A DNA stretch of 64,000 nt from Oceanobacillus zhaokaii (GCF_003352005.1 NZ_CP024848.1:1497001-1561000), one strand, 5' to 3'; positions 37,664 to 46,387 are shown, numbered from the stretch's first letter. Numbers and translations are program-made. The notes: generated from the letters alone by a model not told the origin.

Positions 37664-37904
37664 TTGTGAAGAAATGTACTTAAACTACCATGGAAGTTTA
37701 CATCCGAAAATCCTAAAAAAGACAAAAACAAACTAGACCCAGCATTTTATGATTTTTTTAAATGCTGAGACAAGATTGTTGTGAATGTACCCAAAAGTCA
37801 TTATAGACATAGAAACAAACATTCATTCTCTGTGGTGAAGCGCAGGTTTTTGCGCTTCATGAATGGCTAACGGGGCAGTTTAGCTTAAGTACATTTCTTC
37901 ACAA
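37664..37904. repeat. 241-bp element with perfect 20-bp terminal inverted repeats
   Basis: The left end 37664-37683 is the exact reverse complement of the right end 37885-37904 (outer bases TTGTGAAGAAATGTAC). Inside are two hairpins (CAGCATTT/AAATGCTG near 37741; GAAGCGCA/TGCGCTTC near 37837) and a CTAACGGGGCAG core at 37867. Left-end-like sequence also occurs at 42850 and 50089. The remainder of the 37509-38172 gap shows no gene. Confidence 0.75.
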
Positions 37905-38172
37905 AGAAAAAAAGCGAATTTTCCTAATTTTTATTTATAACAGCTTAACGTTGATTCGGGAATATTGAACTTCGCTACCTGCTAATTGAATTCTACTTCA
38001 TCTGGAGACCTTTAAATTAAAATGTTTCCTTTCTTCTGACAGATTTATTAAATTTCGAAAACAATCAATTCAATCATCTTTTCGTATAGAAAAACTTATT
38101 AAGAAACATGCACTAGAAAAAATATAAATCATATATATGAGATATCCCGTTTGAATGCTTGAGGAGGATATT

Positions 38173-39270
38173 ATGAAACCTATGTTACCTAGTGAAAAAT
38201 ATTTCGGTAATTTAGAACTAGTTTATGCATTTTATGGGGCTATGCCTACAGGTGTTACTGTTTCAGAAACCGGTCGTATTTTCATTTGCTTTCCGAAATG
38301 GGGAGACGATGTTAAATTTACGGTGACAGAAATTGTTGAGGATAAATTGCAGCCTTATCCTAATTTACAAACCAATTTGGTTAACCCCGAGAATATCACA
38401 ATGACTTTCATCAGTGTCCAAAGTGTAGTTGCTGATGGAAGGGGAACGCTTTGGATATTAGATACAGCGGCACCCAATTTTTCTGAACCTATTGAAGGGG
38501 GGGCAAAATTAGTCGCTGTTGATTTAGAAACCAATACAATAAGAAAAGTATATACCTTTACAGAAGATGTTGTCCTGCCTACAACTTATCTGAATGATGT
38601 CCGTTTTGATTTTCGTGTTGGAAAAGCAGGTTATGCCTATATAACGGATTCTTCTTCAAGAGGACCAGGAGCTATTATCGTCGTAGATTTATCAAATGGA
38701 AACGCGTTTAGACGGTTAAATGGGGCAAATTCAACTTCACCCGATCCCTATTTTTTACCGAAAGTAGAAGGTCAAATTTTAATGAATCGAAACAAAGACG
38801 GTTCAACTTCTCCATTTAGATTGGCGTCTGATAGTCTTGCGATTTCTCCCGATGGAAAGATATTATTTTTTGCTCCACTAACCAGTCGTCATTTGTTCTC
38901 GATCTCAACAGAAGCCCTGAGAGACAGAACGATACCGGACATGGATTTACCTTATCATGTGGAGTATTGGGGAGAAAAAGGTGCGTCTGATGGAATGATC
39001 ACCGATGCAAAGGGAACTGTTTATGCTGGAGATTATGAAAACAACAGTATCCGTAAGATATTGCCAAATGGCATAATGGAAACTATCGCACATGATCCGA
39101 GAATTTTGTGGCCGGATACTTTTTCAATTGGTCCGGATCAATATTTGTATGTCATTGTTAACCAATTACATCGACAGCCTAGATTTCATTATGGAAAAGA
39201 CTTACGACAGAAACCTTATAGTTTACTTCGTATCAAAATTGATGAATTTCCTACTCCGACCTTTTCATAA
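38173..39270 (+). CDS. Major royal jelly / yellow-family protein (lactonase-like beta-propeller)
   Basis: This 365-residue protein resembles the bacterial MRJP/Yellow family, six-bladed propellers related to gluconolactonases. Family-like blocks include GVTVSETGRIFICFPKWGDD, GTLWILDTAAP, YLNDVRFDF, GYAYITDSS and SDSLAISPDGKILFFAP. No signal peptide is present, so it would act in the cytosol or the mother cell. The ATG at 38173 has GAGGAGG; the upstream ATG at 38155 overlaps it. It is the first gene inside the tRNA-bounded module. The substrate is unknown. Confidence 0.85.
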   Translation: MKPMLPSEKYFGNLELVYAFYGAMPTGVTVSETGRIFICFPKWGDDVKFTVTEIVEDKLQPYPNLQTNLVNPENITMTFISVQSVVADGRGTLWILDTAAPNFSEPIEGGAKLVAVDLETNTIRKVYTFTEDVVLPTTYLNDVRFDFRVGKAGYAYITDSSSRGPGAIIVVDLSNGNAFRRLNGANSTSPDPYFLPKVEGQILMNRNKDGSTSPFRLASDSLAISPDGKILFFAPLTSRHLFSISTEALRDRTIPDMDLPYHVEYWGEKGASDGMITDAKGTVYAGDYENNSIRKILPNGIMETIAHDPRILWPDTFSIGPDQYLYVIVNQLHRQPRFHYGKDLRQKPYSLLRIKIDEFPTPTFS

Positions 39271-39378
39271 TAAAAATAGTTAATTAATTGTTTTCATTAT
39301 ATAGTGTAAAACAAACACGAGTAAGCAAGAAGTATTAACTTTATTTACTTCTGCCAAATAAACTCAAAATGGTTTAAT

Positions 39379-39414
39379 AGGAACAGTTTATTTGGTGAGT
39401 GTTAAACTGTTCCT
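39379..39414. terminator. Bidirectional terminator between the MRJP gene and yraD
   Basis: AGGAACAGTTTA pairs with TAAACTGTTCCT across 12 bases; it lies between convergent genes. Confidence 0.75.
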
Positions 39415-39422
39415 GGAAATTT

Positions 39423-39722
39423 TTATAATGTCGGTAAGTTCAATGCTGTATTGATATTATTTAAATCCAAACTGATCTGTTCGTTTGTATCCCAAGCATG
39501 GTACCATCCTTTTTCTACCATATATGCGGATATTTGTTCATGCATATCAAGAGCTTCCACTAAATGGCGAGTGAGCATTTCTTTAATTTCCGGTGTTCCT
39601 GCCTCCGTAACTGCCATGGCATAATTTCTAATTCCACTTTTAGCTGAAATGAGTAGATCCATTGCAACGACCTGATCCGATAGTGCGTCCATGCCAGTTA
39701 AAGTTTCAATGATTGGATTCAT
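39423..39722 (-). CDS. yraD: CotF-family spore coat protein, YraD-like
   Basis: This 99-residue helical protein belongs to the CotF-like coat group. It begins MNPIIETLTGMDALSDQVVAMDLLISAK and contains EAGTPEIKEMLTRHLVEALDMHEQIS, matching the pattern of YraF (41108-41476), its relative in the same operon. It is the last gene of yraG-yraF-adhB-yraE-yraD, a forespore-expressed arrangement in B. subtilis. Confidence 0.85.
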   Translation of the reverse strand: MNPIIETLTGMDALSDQVVAMDLLISAKSGIRNYAMAVTEAGTPEIKEMLTRHLVEALDMHEQISAYMVEKGWYHAWDTNEQISLDLNNINTALNLPTL

Positions 39723-39740
39723 GTTTATTCATCTCCTAAT

Positions 39741-39935
39741 TTACTTCTTAGCGTTGGAAAGGATAGAAGCATATTCTTGTAATTGTCGCGTAGATACATC
39801 AATGTCTTGCTGCATAATATCTTTTAATAACTGATCTGTAACTAATGCTTTCATCGTTTTGGATTTAGTTAAACAAGTGGTCTTAAATGCAGCCATCTCA
39901 TGGACCTCAAGAACTTCATGTAAGGCGTAGTTCAT
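39741..39935 (-). CDS. yraE: YraE-like small spore protein
   Basis: This 64-residue protein begins MNYALHEVLEVHEMAAFKTT. The ATG at 39935 has AAGGAGG eight bases upstream; a longer frame starting at 39980 overlaps adhB and lacks a site. It shares the LHEV..FKT.CL.KSK core with YraG (41493-41738). Gaps to adhB and yraD are 17 and 18 bp, so it is cotranscribed. Confidence 0.82.
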   Translation of the reverse strand: MNYALHEVLEVHEMAAFKTTCLTKSKTMKALVTDQLLKDIMQQDIDVSTRQLQEYASILSNAKK

Positions 39936-39952
39936 TTTTTTTACCTCCTTCC

Positions 39953-41089
39953 TCAAGGTTTCAACACGACTTTTATACAATCATCCATTTTTGTGTCAAA
40001 AATCTCATAGCCACGCTTTGCCTCACTAAGTGGAAGTACATGACTTACGACATCTCCTGGATCAATTTTTCCGGTCGAAACTAATTCAAACATATATGGC
40101 ATATAATGAATCACAGGTGCTTGCCCAGTGCGTATATTGACGTTTCGGTTCATAATATCACCCATTGGGAATCCATTATATCTTCCACCATAAACGCCTG
40201 TGACCTGGATGTTTCCGCCTTTTCGAACTGCCTGTGAAGCGATGATAAACGCGCTAAACGCTCCCCCTTGAAGTTTCATTCCGCTAGCAAGGAACTCTAT
40301 ATCAGTCATTTTACCGTCCATACCAACTGCATCAATGACAACATCAGCGCCGCCATTCGTCATTTCTTTTAAATGCATTCCCACATTTTCAAAGTGTTCG
40401 AAATTTACAATTTCAACTTTGTTGGTACGTTTGGCGTGTTGCAAACGATAGTCTACATAATCTACGGCAATGACACGCTTTGCTCCTTTTAGCCAACAGA
40501 ATTTTTGAGCAAAAAGACCAACCGGACCACAGCCAAGAACAATAACTGTATCTCCATCCTTTACGCCTGCATTGTCAACACTCCAAAAACCAGTAGTCAT
40601 TGCATCGGCAATAACTGTTAACTTTTCATCTGGTTCTTCACAAGTCTCTGGAATTTTGAAATGAGTAAAGTTGGCAAATGGCACTCTTAAATATTCAGCT
40701 TGCCCACCTGGATAGCCCCCCGTCGTACCAGAATATCCGAAATAGGCACCCATATCACCATTATCATTAGAATTATCACATTGGCTTTCCAAATGGTTTT
40801 TACAAAAAAAGCATTCACCGCATGCTATATTAAAGGGAATAATTACTCGATCTCCCTTTTTTAGTTTAGTCACACCTGGACCAACTTCTTCGACGATTCC
40901 CATTGGTTCATGACCAATCACATAGTTTTCTTGCAGGTTAGGAATCATGCCATGAATTAAATGTAAATCAGACCCACATATAGCTGTACTCGTTACTTTA
41001 ATAATCATGTCATCTGGCTTTTCAATCTTTGGATCTGGAACTTCTTTGACTACAACATTTTTAATACCTTGATACGTTACTGCCTTCAT
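39953..41089 (-). CDS. adhB: Zinc-dependent alcohol dehydrogenase AdhB
   Basis: This 378-residue medium-chain dehydrogenase oxidises alcohols or aldehydes with NAD(P). The catalytic zinc ligands are in AICGSD and GHEPMG; the structural zinc site is CGECFFCKNHLESQC. The Rossmann motif is VLGCGPVG near residue 190. It resembles the glutathione-independent formaldehyde dehydrogenase-like group. It sits between two coat-like gene pairs, as in the B. subtilis yra operon. Confidence 0.92.
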   Translation of the reverse strand: MKAVTYQGIKNVVVKEVPDPKIEKPDDMIIKVTSTAICGSDLHLIHGMIPNLQENYVIGHEPMGIVEEVGPGVTKLKKGDRVIIPFNIACGECFFCKNHLESQCDNSNDNGDMGAYFGYSGTTGGYPGGQAEYLRVPFANFTHFKIPETCEEPDEKLTVIADAMTTGFWSVDNAGVKDGDTVIVLGCGPVGLFAQKFCWLKGAKRVIAVDYVDYRLQHAKRTNKVEIVNFEHFENVGMHLKEMTNGGADVVIDAVGMDGKMTDIEFLASGMKLQGGAFSAFIIASQAVRKGGNIQVTGVYGGRYNGFPMGDIMNRNVNIRTGQAPVIHYMPYMFELVSTGKIDPGDVVSHVLPLSEAKRGYEIFDTKMDDCIKVVLKP

Positions 41090-41107
41090 GCTATACAGCC
41101 TCCAGTG

Positions 41108-41476
41108 TTAGTGATCATCAGGTGTCCGGTCAAACATACCTTTTCTATTGGTCTCAACAGGGAATAGATTCATTTTGCCAATCATCAATGTATTGTTGGC
41201 AGAGAGTTGATCTAGTTTATACTGTTCACTTAGTTCGTATGGATGGAACCATTTTTTATTAATCATTAGTTCTGTAATTTCTTGGTGCATGGCAATAGCT
41301 TGCATTAACTGGTTTCGTAAGAGGGTTCTAACATCAGGTGATGCAGACTCCGTTAATGCGACAGCAATATTGCGCACACCTTCTTTGGCACGAAGAAGTA
41401 AATCCATCGCAAATGTGGTATCTGCTAGCTCTGGTACGTGTAGCGCGTTTATAGGGTCTAAATAGTCCTGGTTCAA
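41108..41476 (-). CDS. yraF: CotF-family spore coat protein, YraF-like
   Basis: This 122-residue CotF-like protein ([42 protein letters not shown]) is a longer paralog of YraD, with an extra C-terminal tail ending RTPDDH. GGAGG precedes the ATG. It is the second gene of the operon, 16 bp after yraG and 18 bp before adhB. Forespore expression is inferred from the B. subtilis operon. Confidence 0.85.
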   Translation of the reverse strand: MNQDYLDPINALHVPELADTTFAMDLLLRAKEGVRNIAVALTESASPDVRTLLRNQLMQAIAMHQEITELMINKKWFHPYELSEQYKLDQLSANNTLMIGKMNLFPVETNRKGMFDRTPDDH

Positions 41477-41492
41477 TGAATTTGCCTCCTTT

Positions 41493-41738
41493 TCAATTTA
41501 TTATTGGTGTTGGCCGGTTTTGAGGAACTGGAGCTTCAAAAGGTGCGCGTTGATAAATTGCCTGTAATTCTCCAAGCGCTTGCATGGATTGTTCAACATC
41601 TTTTTGCATTAATGCTCTCAAATCATGATCAAATACCAGTCCTTGCATTAGTTTTGATTTCGCTAAGCATAGGGTTTTAAAATTAATAACTTCATGTAGA
41701 TCCAATGACTCATGATCAGCTAATTTTTGAATATCCAT
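41493..41738 (-). CDS. yraG: YraG-like small spore protein
   Basis: This 81-residue protein is the first gene of the operon, with AGGAGG before the ATG. It shares [20 protein letters not shown] with YraE and has a proline-rich tail ([10 protein letters not shown]). The function is unknown; a coat or spore location is inferred from family context. Confidence 0.85.
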   Translation of the reverse strand: MDIQKLADHESLDLHEVINFKTLCLAKSKLMQGLVFDHDLRALMQKDVEQSMQALGELQAIYQRAPFEAPVPQNRPTPIIN

Positions 41739-42966
41739 TTTGGTTCCCTCCTTTTTGACTAACTATACACAAAGGTATTATTCCAAATATATAATGAATC
41801 ATTCTTTAATAGTTTTTTTAAGAGGTAGGAAAAACGCTGATTAAATGGCTGGATTAATCATAATGTAGTGAAAATTCATTCATAAGGTATCGCTAATAAA
41901 TATTCGATATATTTTATAAGGGCATAGGGTTAACCCATACAACTTAGGAAAAGAAAATGAAAACTTAAAGCTGTATCTACTTAAAAGTGTCTATTATTGG
42001 GGTCCTGCCGACAAGCTGATTTTTCTATGCTAAGCAGAAAAATCAGGGCTTTTTATGTTTTGAGTGTTTTATATCCATAAACGACCGTTTTCGGTGCTTA
42101 TTAACAGAAAATCAGTAGGATATTTAAGTTAATGTAGAGAAAAAATGTGAATAATTGAAACAAATATGCAGATTTAATCATTCTTCAAATATTCCTATAT
42201 TCTTTTTGACTCTTATTGTTGATTAACAACCTCGATCTAAGATAAATCGTATTTATTATTGAAGATACGTCTTATAACAGACATTGTAAATCTAACCAAT
42301 AATAAGGAAAAAGAGAGAGAATAAAAAGTAGTTGTCCAATTCCATCCATTTTTATATTTAATAATACATGTATTTTTTTCTAACCATAGCTCAGCAATAG
42401 TCATAGGTATACTGAAATACAGAACTTTTAAAGGCACTGAATGATGCGGGAATCGTTAGTTAGTTGATTATAAAAGACACAAGTAATTGGGAAAAGTATG
42501 TAATCAAACAACACGCTTGTTTTAACTTGTTTTGGAAATCGGGTGGGATATTGAACATAGCCTCTTTTTACAACCAGATTAGCGACCAATGATGCATAGT
42601 AACTTTTTTATAAAGAAAACAAGGAGCCAGTCCTTTGCAAGTGGTTTTTTTATTAAGTATATAAAAGAACTAATACCAAAGAAATAAAGGAATTTTATAA
42701 GGTTTATTTCAAATTTTTGACCCAATGTTTAGCACCTCCACAAAGATAGGTTATCTTTGATGCAGGAGTTTATACTAAGGACATTCCGAAATTAGATAAG
42801 TAAACAGTGAATAAACAAGGCTCTATTTTGATATAAAATTGTTTCCTAATTGTGAACATTTTCACTTAAACTAACGGGTGCTTTACTGCAAGAGCAATAA
42901 TACTTCTTGTCTATCCAATTTAATGAACAGAATTAATATGACATTGAAAATAAAGGAGAGATGATA
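41739..42966. other. 1.2-kb gap with an orphan terminator and a cassette-type repeat
   Basis: No convincing gene is present. A terminator-like stem (CTGATTTTTCT with AGAAAAATCAG, 42016-42046, then CTTTTT) stands with no gene before it. A minus-strand hydrophobic frame at 42237-42437 lacks a ribosome binding site and may be debris. The right end holds a GGTGC-type repeat at 42871. Confidence 0.5.
42850..42893. repeat. Cassette-type repeat 1 (GGTGC core, with long left arm)
   Basis: The core is CTAACGGGTGCTTTACTG (42871-42888), preceded by TTGTGAAC..CACTTAAA, which matches the left terminal repeat of the 37664 element. Confidence 0.65.
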
Positions 42967-43149
42967 ATGAGCAATTTTTTTAGACTTATTATCTGTTGTT
43001 TAATCATATTCTTAGTTTTTTGGTCAATAGATTTTACCAGTGAGTTATCCTTATTTACAATTATTTTTTGCTCTATCGCTTTTGGCTATGGACTAAATAT
43101 GTTTTGGAACTTATATAAAAAATTTGAGGCGAATGTGAAAGATAGATGA
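42967..43149 (+). CDS. Small two-helix membrane protein in the cassette region
   Basis: This 60-residue protein starts at the ATG at 42967 with GGAGAG six bases upstream. It has two hydrophobic helices (FRLIICCLIIFLVFWSI and LFTIIFCSIAFGYGLNMFW) and a basic tail. I do not recognise it. It is flanked by GGTGC-type repeats at 42871 and 43163. Confidence 0.65.
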   Translation: MSNFFRLIICCLIIFLVFWSIDFTSELSLFTIIFCSIAFGYGLNMFWNLYKKFEANVKDR

Positions 43150-43162
43150 TTACCTTATTCAA

Positions 43163-43183
43163 CAAACGGGTGCTTTAGTTTGA
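43163..43183. repeat. Cassette-type repeat 2 (GGTGC core)
   Basis: CAAACGGGTGCTTTAGTTTG, a short imperfect palindrome, lies 14 bp after the preceding stop codon. Confidence 0.65.
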
Positions 43184-43304
43184 GAAGGAAAAGTTAAAAG
43201 TCGATCTAAAATGTCGGCTTTTTTTAAGTTTCGTTAAAAGGAACGGTTTCATAACTCAAGAGTTGATGAATTTTTTATTAAATCGATTTATGATAAAAAA
43301 AACG

Positions 43305-43325
43305 GACTCCTTTATTAAAGGAGTC
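43305..43325. repeat. Palindrome GACTCC..GGAGTC, unit 1
   Basis: A 21-bp inverted repeat with no gene attached. It heads a stretch that is duplicated in degenerate form from 43481. Confidence 0.7.
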
Positions 43326-43480
43326 ACAAGGATGATATATCTATTAAAAGAAAATGAAAGTGATGTCAGTTCTCACACTAATAATATATGTTACGTATTC
43401 AAAAAGGGAAGGGACGAATGAATCAAGCCTTTAGATTGATTTTAGGACTATGTATAAAAATATACGTTGGCAAATAAATT

Positions 43481-43501
43481 GACTCCTTTAATAAAGGAGT
43501 C
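43481..43501. repeat. Palindrome GACTCC..GGAGTC, unit 2
   Basis: The same 21-bp inverted repeat recurs 176 bp downstream, followed by similar bases (AAAGTGA.., ATTCA..AAAGGGAA, GACGAAT). No gene lies between 43184 and 43656. Confidence 0.7.
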
Positions 43502-43656
43502 AAAGGAATGATTTACTCTATGAAAGTGAGTCATACATAATAATTTATGATATGGATTCACAAAGGGAACGACGAATAAATTAGGTTATTTTAATCTTTT
43601 TTGTGTTAAATGATGCGTTAGTGGAAGAAGAACATTTGAAAGTAGGGGCGAATGTT

Positions 43657-44199
43657 ATGAAAAAAGGAAAGGTACCACTTGTTATTTCCATTGCTGGAGT
43701 CTCGGGTGGAGGGAAAACAACCATTGCGAAGTATTTAAACGAAAGATTACTTAATTCCAAAACACTTTTTTTTGATGACTACAATTTTGATGGTCCAAAT
43801 GACATTATTGAATGGGTTGACAATGGAGCTAATTATGACGAATGGAACTTGGCTCCGTTAATTAAAGATATAGTATCGTTACTTGCTGAACCTTTAGACT
43901 ACATTGTGCTTGATTTTCCATTTGCTTATAAACACTCTAAAATTAATAACTTGATTGACTTTGCTGTTTATATTGATACTCCATTGGATATTGCAATGGC
44001 ACGTCGAGTAATAGGAGATTTCAAAAATAGTTCTAATGAAAGTATCTTGATTGAAATGGAAAACTACGTATCGGATGGAAGACGGGGCTATCTTGAAATG
44101 CTAAAGTCGATTAAACCGAATTCGGACATCATTGTGGATGGTTCGCTATCGGTATCTAAAATTACAGATAATATTTACCAAGCAATTTCAAGGCGGTAA
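43657..44199 (+). CDS. P-loop kinase, uridine-kinase-like
   Basis: This is a cytosolic P-loop NTPase of 181 residues from the ATG at 43657 (AGGGGCG upstream); an open frame extends back to a GTG at 43603. Walker A is GVSGGGKTT near residue 15, and FFDDYNFD and VLDFPFAY supply the acidic residues of a nucleoside/uridine kinase-like fold. The substrate is unknown; family members include pantothenate and uridine kinases. It lies alone between a GGTGC repeat and a repeat region. Confidence 0.78.
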   Translation: MKKGKVPLVISIAGVSGGGKTTIAKYLNERLLNSKTLFFDDYNFDGPNDIIEWVDNGANYDEWNLAPLIKDIVSLLAEPLDYIVLDFPFAYKHSKINNLIDFAVYIDTPLDIAMARRVIGDFKNSSNESILIEMENYVSDGRRGYLEMLKSIKPNSDIIVDGSLSVSKITDNIYQAISRR

Positions 44200-44216
44200 G
44201 ACAGTGTAACGTTATT

Positions 44217-44236
44217 GTGCTAACTGGTGCTTTAAT
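44217..44236. repeat. Cassette-type repeat 3 (GGTGC core)
   Basis: GTGCTAACTGGTGCTTTAAT, 18 bp after the kinase stop. Confidence 0.65.
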
Positions 44237-44310
44237 ATAATAAGGATAATCTCACTAATAATAACAGCCTTCTTTTGCTGAAAAGTAGAATACAAGAGGA
44301 GGTATTTTTG

Positions 44311-44680
44311 ATGGAATTGACTCACACTCGGTTTCTTGTAGACAATTATAAAGAATGTTTTCTATTTTACAGAGATATATTGGGATTCGATGTTACTTGG
44401 GGAGATGAAAACTCTAGTTATGTTGATTTCAAATTTAGAGGTGCTACTTTAGGTATTTTTGATCGTAAACAGATGGTTGAAGCTATTGGTGAAGAATATT
44501 CTACTAATATTGAAAAGGCTGATAAAACAGCTTTAATCTTTAAGTAAAAAATGTGGAAGAGACATATCAAGAATTAAAAAATAAAGTAGAGTTTATTACT
44601 AAACCGGCTGGACAAAAGGAATGGGGTATTAAGGTGGCTCATTTTTTAGGGATCCTGCTGGTTCACTAACAGAAATTTAA
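44311..44680 (+). pseudogene. VOC/glyoxalase-family protein, two frameshifts
   Basis: The gene starts MELTHTRFLVDNYKECFLFY, a vicinal-oxygen-chelate domain. The frame closes early at 44547 after TALIFK. The next frame continues with NVEETYQELKNKVEFITKPAG..WGIKVAHF, and a second one-base shift in a T-run restores RDPAGSLTEI before TAA at 44680. Together these make a normal-length VOC protein of about 123 residues. GAGGAGG precedes the ATG. Decay or sequencing error are the two explanations. Confidence 0.8.
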
Positions 44681-44716
44681 GAAAGAATATAAAATAAACA
44701 ACTCATATATACACCG

Positions 44717-44799
44717 ATTGACCGGTGCTTTACTTAAACAAGGAGATCGTCAATGTGACATTCTTCTTTTTCTTACGGGGCAGGTTAGTTCAAGAAGGA
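44717..44799. repeat. Cassette-type repeat 4, composite (GGTGC half plus GGGGC half)
   Basis: GACCGGTGCTTTACTTAAAC (44720-44739) leads into an imperfect hairpin (AAGGAGA..TCTTCTT) and ends with ACGGGGCAGGTTAGTTCAAG (44775-44794). It is one of the two most complete units of the family. Confidence 0.7.
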
Positions 44800-44855
44800 G
44801 TATAAAGTAATTTGGCGTATTTTAAATTTATCCTTTTGAAAGGAAGTGATTTATA

Positions 44856-45300
44856 ATGAAATATCAATAAATATCAACAAAAGGATTTCAACGCAGAATT
44901 AGAGGAAAATATTAGAATTACAGAAATTGCATTAAAAGACCATATGGAAAAATTGTTAAAAGAAAATAAGTCTGTTTTTGCTAAGAAAAACTTAGATTTT
45001 GATGCTGGGTTTAATAAAGAAGGCAATAACCCTTTTAAGCCAGATTACAGTTCCTCTGTTTCAATAGGGATTGCTGATAAAAACGGTGAACTTATTGATT
45101 TACATATAATTAAAATATGGGAATGCGAACGTTCCCTGTTAGGTATGCCAATTTCAAAGAACATTCCAGGAAGTAGGATTATCGGTGAACTACTTGATGA
45201 ATCATTGGAAGAAGTAAAAGAGGAATTGAAGGAATATATTGAAGAAGTATTAAATGATGTTAAATTCCTTCTTGAGCGAACGGATGCGTTTCTTAAATAA
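44856..45300 (+). pseudogene. Hypothetical protein interrupted by a 10-bp tandem duplication
   Basis: ATG at 44856 has AAGGAAG upstream and reads MKYQ before a stop. The ten bases TAAATATCAA are repeated in tandem there; removing one copy joins MKYQ to QKDFNAELEENIRITEIALK and on through MEKLLKENKS to the TAA at 45300, about 144 residues. The downstream frame alone could start at ATG 44944 (118 residues). The protein is acidic and soluble; I do not recognise the family. Confidence 0.65.
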
Positions 45301-45346
45301 GGATTGTATTTTCAGTCAGGGGAAAACTAAATATACGGGTTATAGG

Positions 45347-45390
45347 AGAAGCGTTAGCTGAATTATATGCTTCTTCTGATCTGTTTTTTT
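45347..45390 (+). terminator. Terminator downstream of 44856-45300
   Basis: AGAAGC pairs with GCTTCT across a loop, followed shortly by seven T. The preceding ATACGGGTTATAGG resembles a decayed cassette repeat. Confidence 0.55.
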
Positions 45391-45527
45391 CCTTCAACCA
45401 CCGATATGTTTTGTAATGTAGTGTAGAAGCAAATGCTTGTGGAATAGCTGTGATAGAATCCAGAGTATGAAAGGGTTATTGAACAAAATATGCATCAGAA
45501 GGTAGTGGATCTATAATTCTACTGTAA

Positions 45528-45578
45528 AGACTGACTCAAAAAATTATAAATCATAATCTTTTGAGTCAGTCTTTTATT
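45528..45578. terminator. Terminator, probably of the Hsp20/GerP-like operon (minus)
   Basis: AGACTGACTCAAAA pairs with TTTTGAGTCAGTCT; T-tracts are available on both strands. Confidence 0.75.
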
Positions 45579-45637
45579 TTTAATGATTTAAAGAACAGTG
45601 AAATAGCGTTCCTGTAAGAGAGCATGGCATAGGTACC

Positions 45638-46105
45638 TTACCAGCTGAATTGTAATGGTGTTATTTCGTTCAAGCGTGGATATATTATTTGAATCACTCC
45701 ATGGTATAAACCTAGTTGAATTAGTTGTGGTTCGGTTGGTTCAGGGAGTTGGATGGTTCGTTCAAAGTCTCCATAATATCGTTCTGTGTTGATGGCTGTT
45801 TCTGGTGAAAGCGATGGTTGCTGAACCGTTCCCTTAATGATTAATTGATGTTTTGACTGTAAAGATATGTGAATAGCTTTCGGGTCTATTCCAGGAGCTT
45901 CAATGAAAATGTAAATATGCGTACCATCTTTATAAACATCGATTTTAGGATAATCTGTTTCTTTCTTTAAAACTACGGAATCTTTCTTTTCTTCTCTTTT
46001 GAAGAATTTTTCTGGTGGATAATTATCATTCATATTAGGCCATAATCCGCTTTTTTGGAAGTTATGCGTAAAGTCAACCCACTTTTTTACTTTCTCCACA
46101 TCCAT
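45638..46105 (-). CDS. Hsp20/alpha-crystallin-like spore protein
   Basis: This 155-residue protein carries a small heat-shock (alpha-crystallin) domain at about residues 48-140 (IDVYKDGTHIYIFIEAPGID, LIIKGTVQ, YGDFERTIQLPE). Similar proteins (CotP, CotM) are coat components in bacilli. It is downstream of two GerP-like genes on the same strand (23-bp gap), so it probably belongs to a spore-specific operon. Function inferred. Confidence 0.78.
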   Translation of the reverse strand: MDVEKVKKWVDFTHNFQKSGLWPNMNDNYPPEKFFKREEKKDSVVLKKETDYPKIDVYKDGTHIYIFIEAPGIDPKAIHISLQSKHQLIIKGTVQQPSLSPETAINTERYYGDFERTIQLPEPTEPQLIQLGLYHGVIQIIYPRLNEITPLQFSW

Positions 46106-46128
46106 AACATCACCCCACTAATATCCGC

Positions 46129-46371
46129 TTAGACCTGACCAACAATTGGCAGTGATGGGTTTGCGATTTGATCTTGATCACTAACATCTGAATCAACAAT
46201 ACCTGTATTTAACTGTGAATTAATTGCAGCCAAATCTCCCAAAGAAAAGTTAGTACCAAATAATTTAGTATTAGAGGTATGGCTGTTATGAACAGTTGGC
46301 CCAATATCTAGATTCCCATTTTGTGTCATACCATTAACTTTAATACCTAGAATGTTTATCTGATAAGGCAT
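46129..46371 (-). CDS. GerPA/GerPF-family spore germination protein
   Basis: This 80-residue protein has the GerPA/GerPF pattern: hydrophobic VNGMTQNGNLDIGPTVHNSH near the N-terminus and a final PLNPIV-like patch (PSLPIVGQV). These proteins help germinants cross the coat. The start at 46371 has AAAGGAG; the longer frame to 46401 overlaps the neighbour. It sits between a paralog and the Hsp20 gene. Confidence 0.82.
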   Translation of the reverse strand: MPYQINILGIKVNGMTQNGNLDIGPTVHNSHTSNTKLFGTNFSLGDLAAINSQLNTGIVDSDVSDQDQIANPSLPIVGQV

Positions 46372-46387
46372 TCGAATTCTCCTTTTA

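Noticed and set aside
42237..42437. Minus-strand 66-codon hydrophobic frame
   Set aside because: GTG start without a ribosome binding site, in a geneless repeat-rich stretch; more likely debris.
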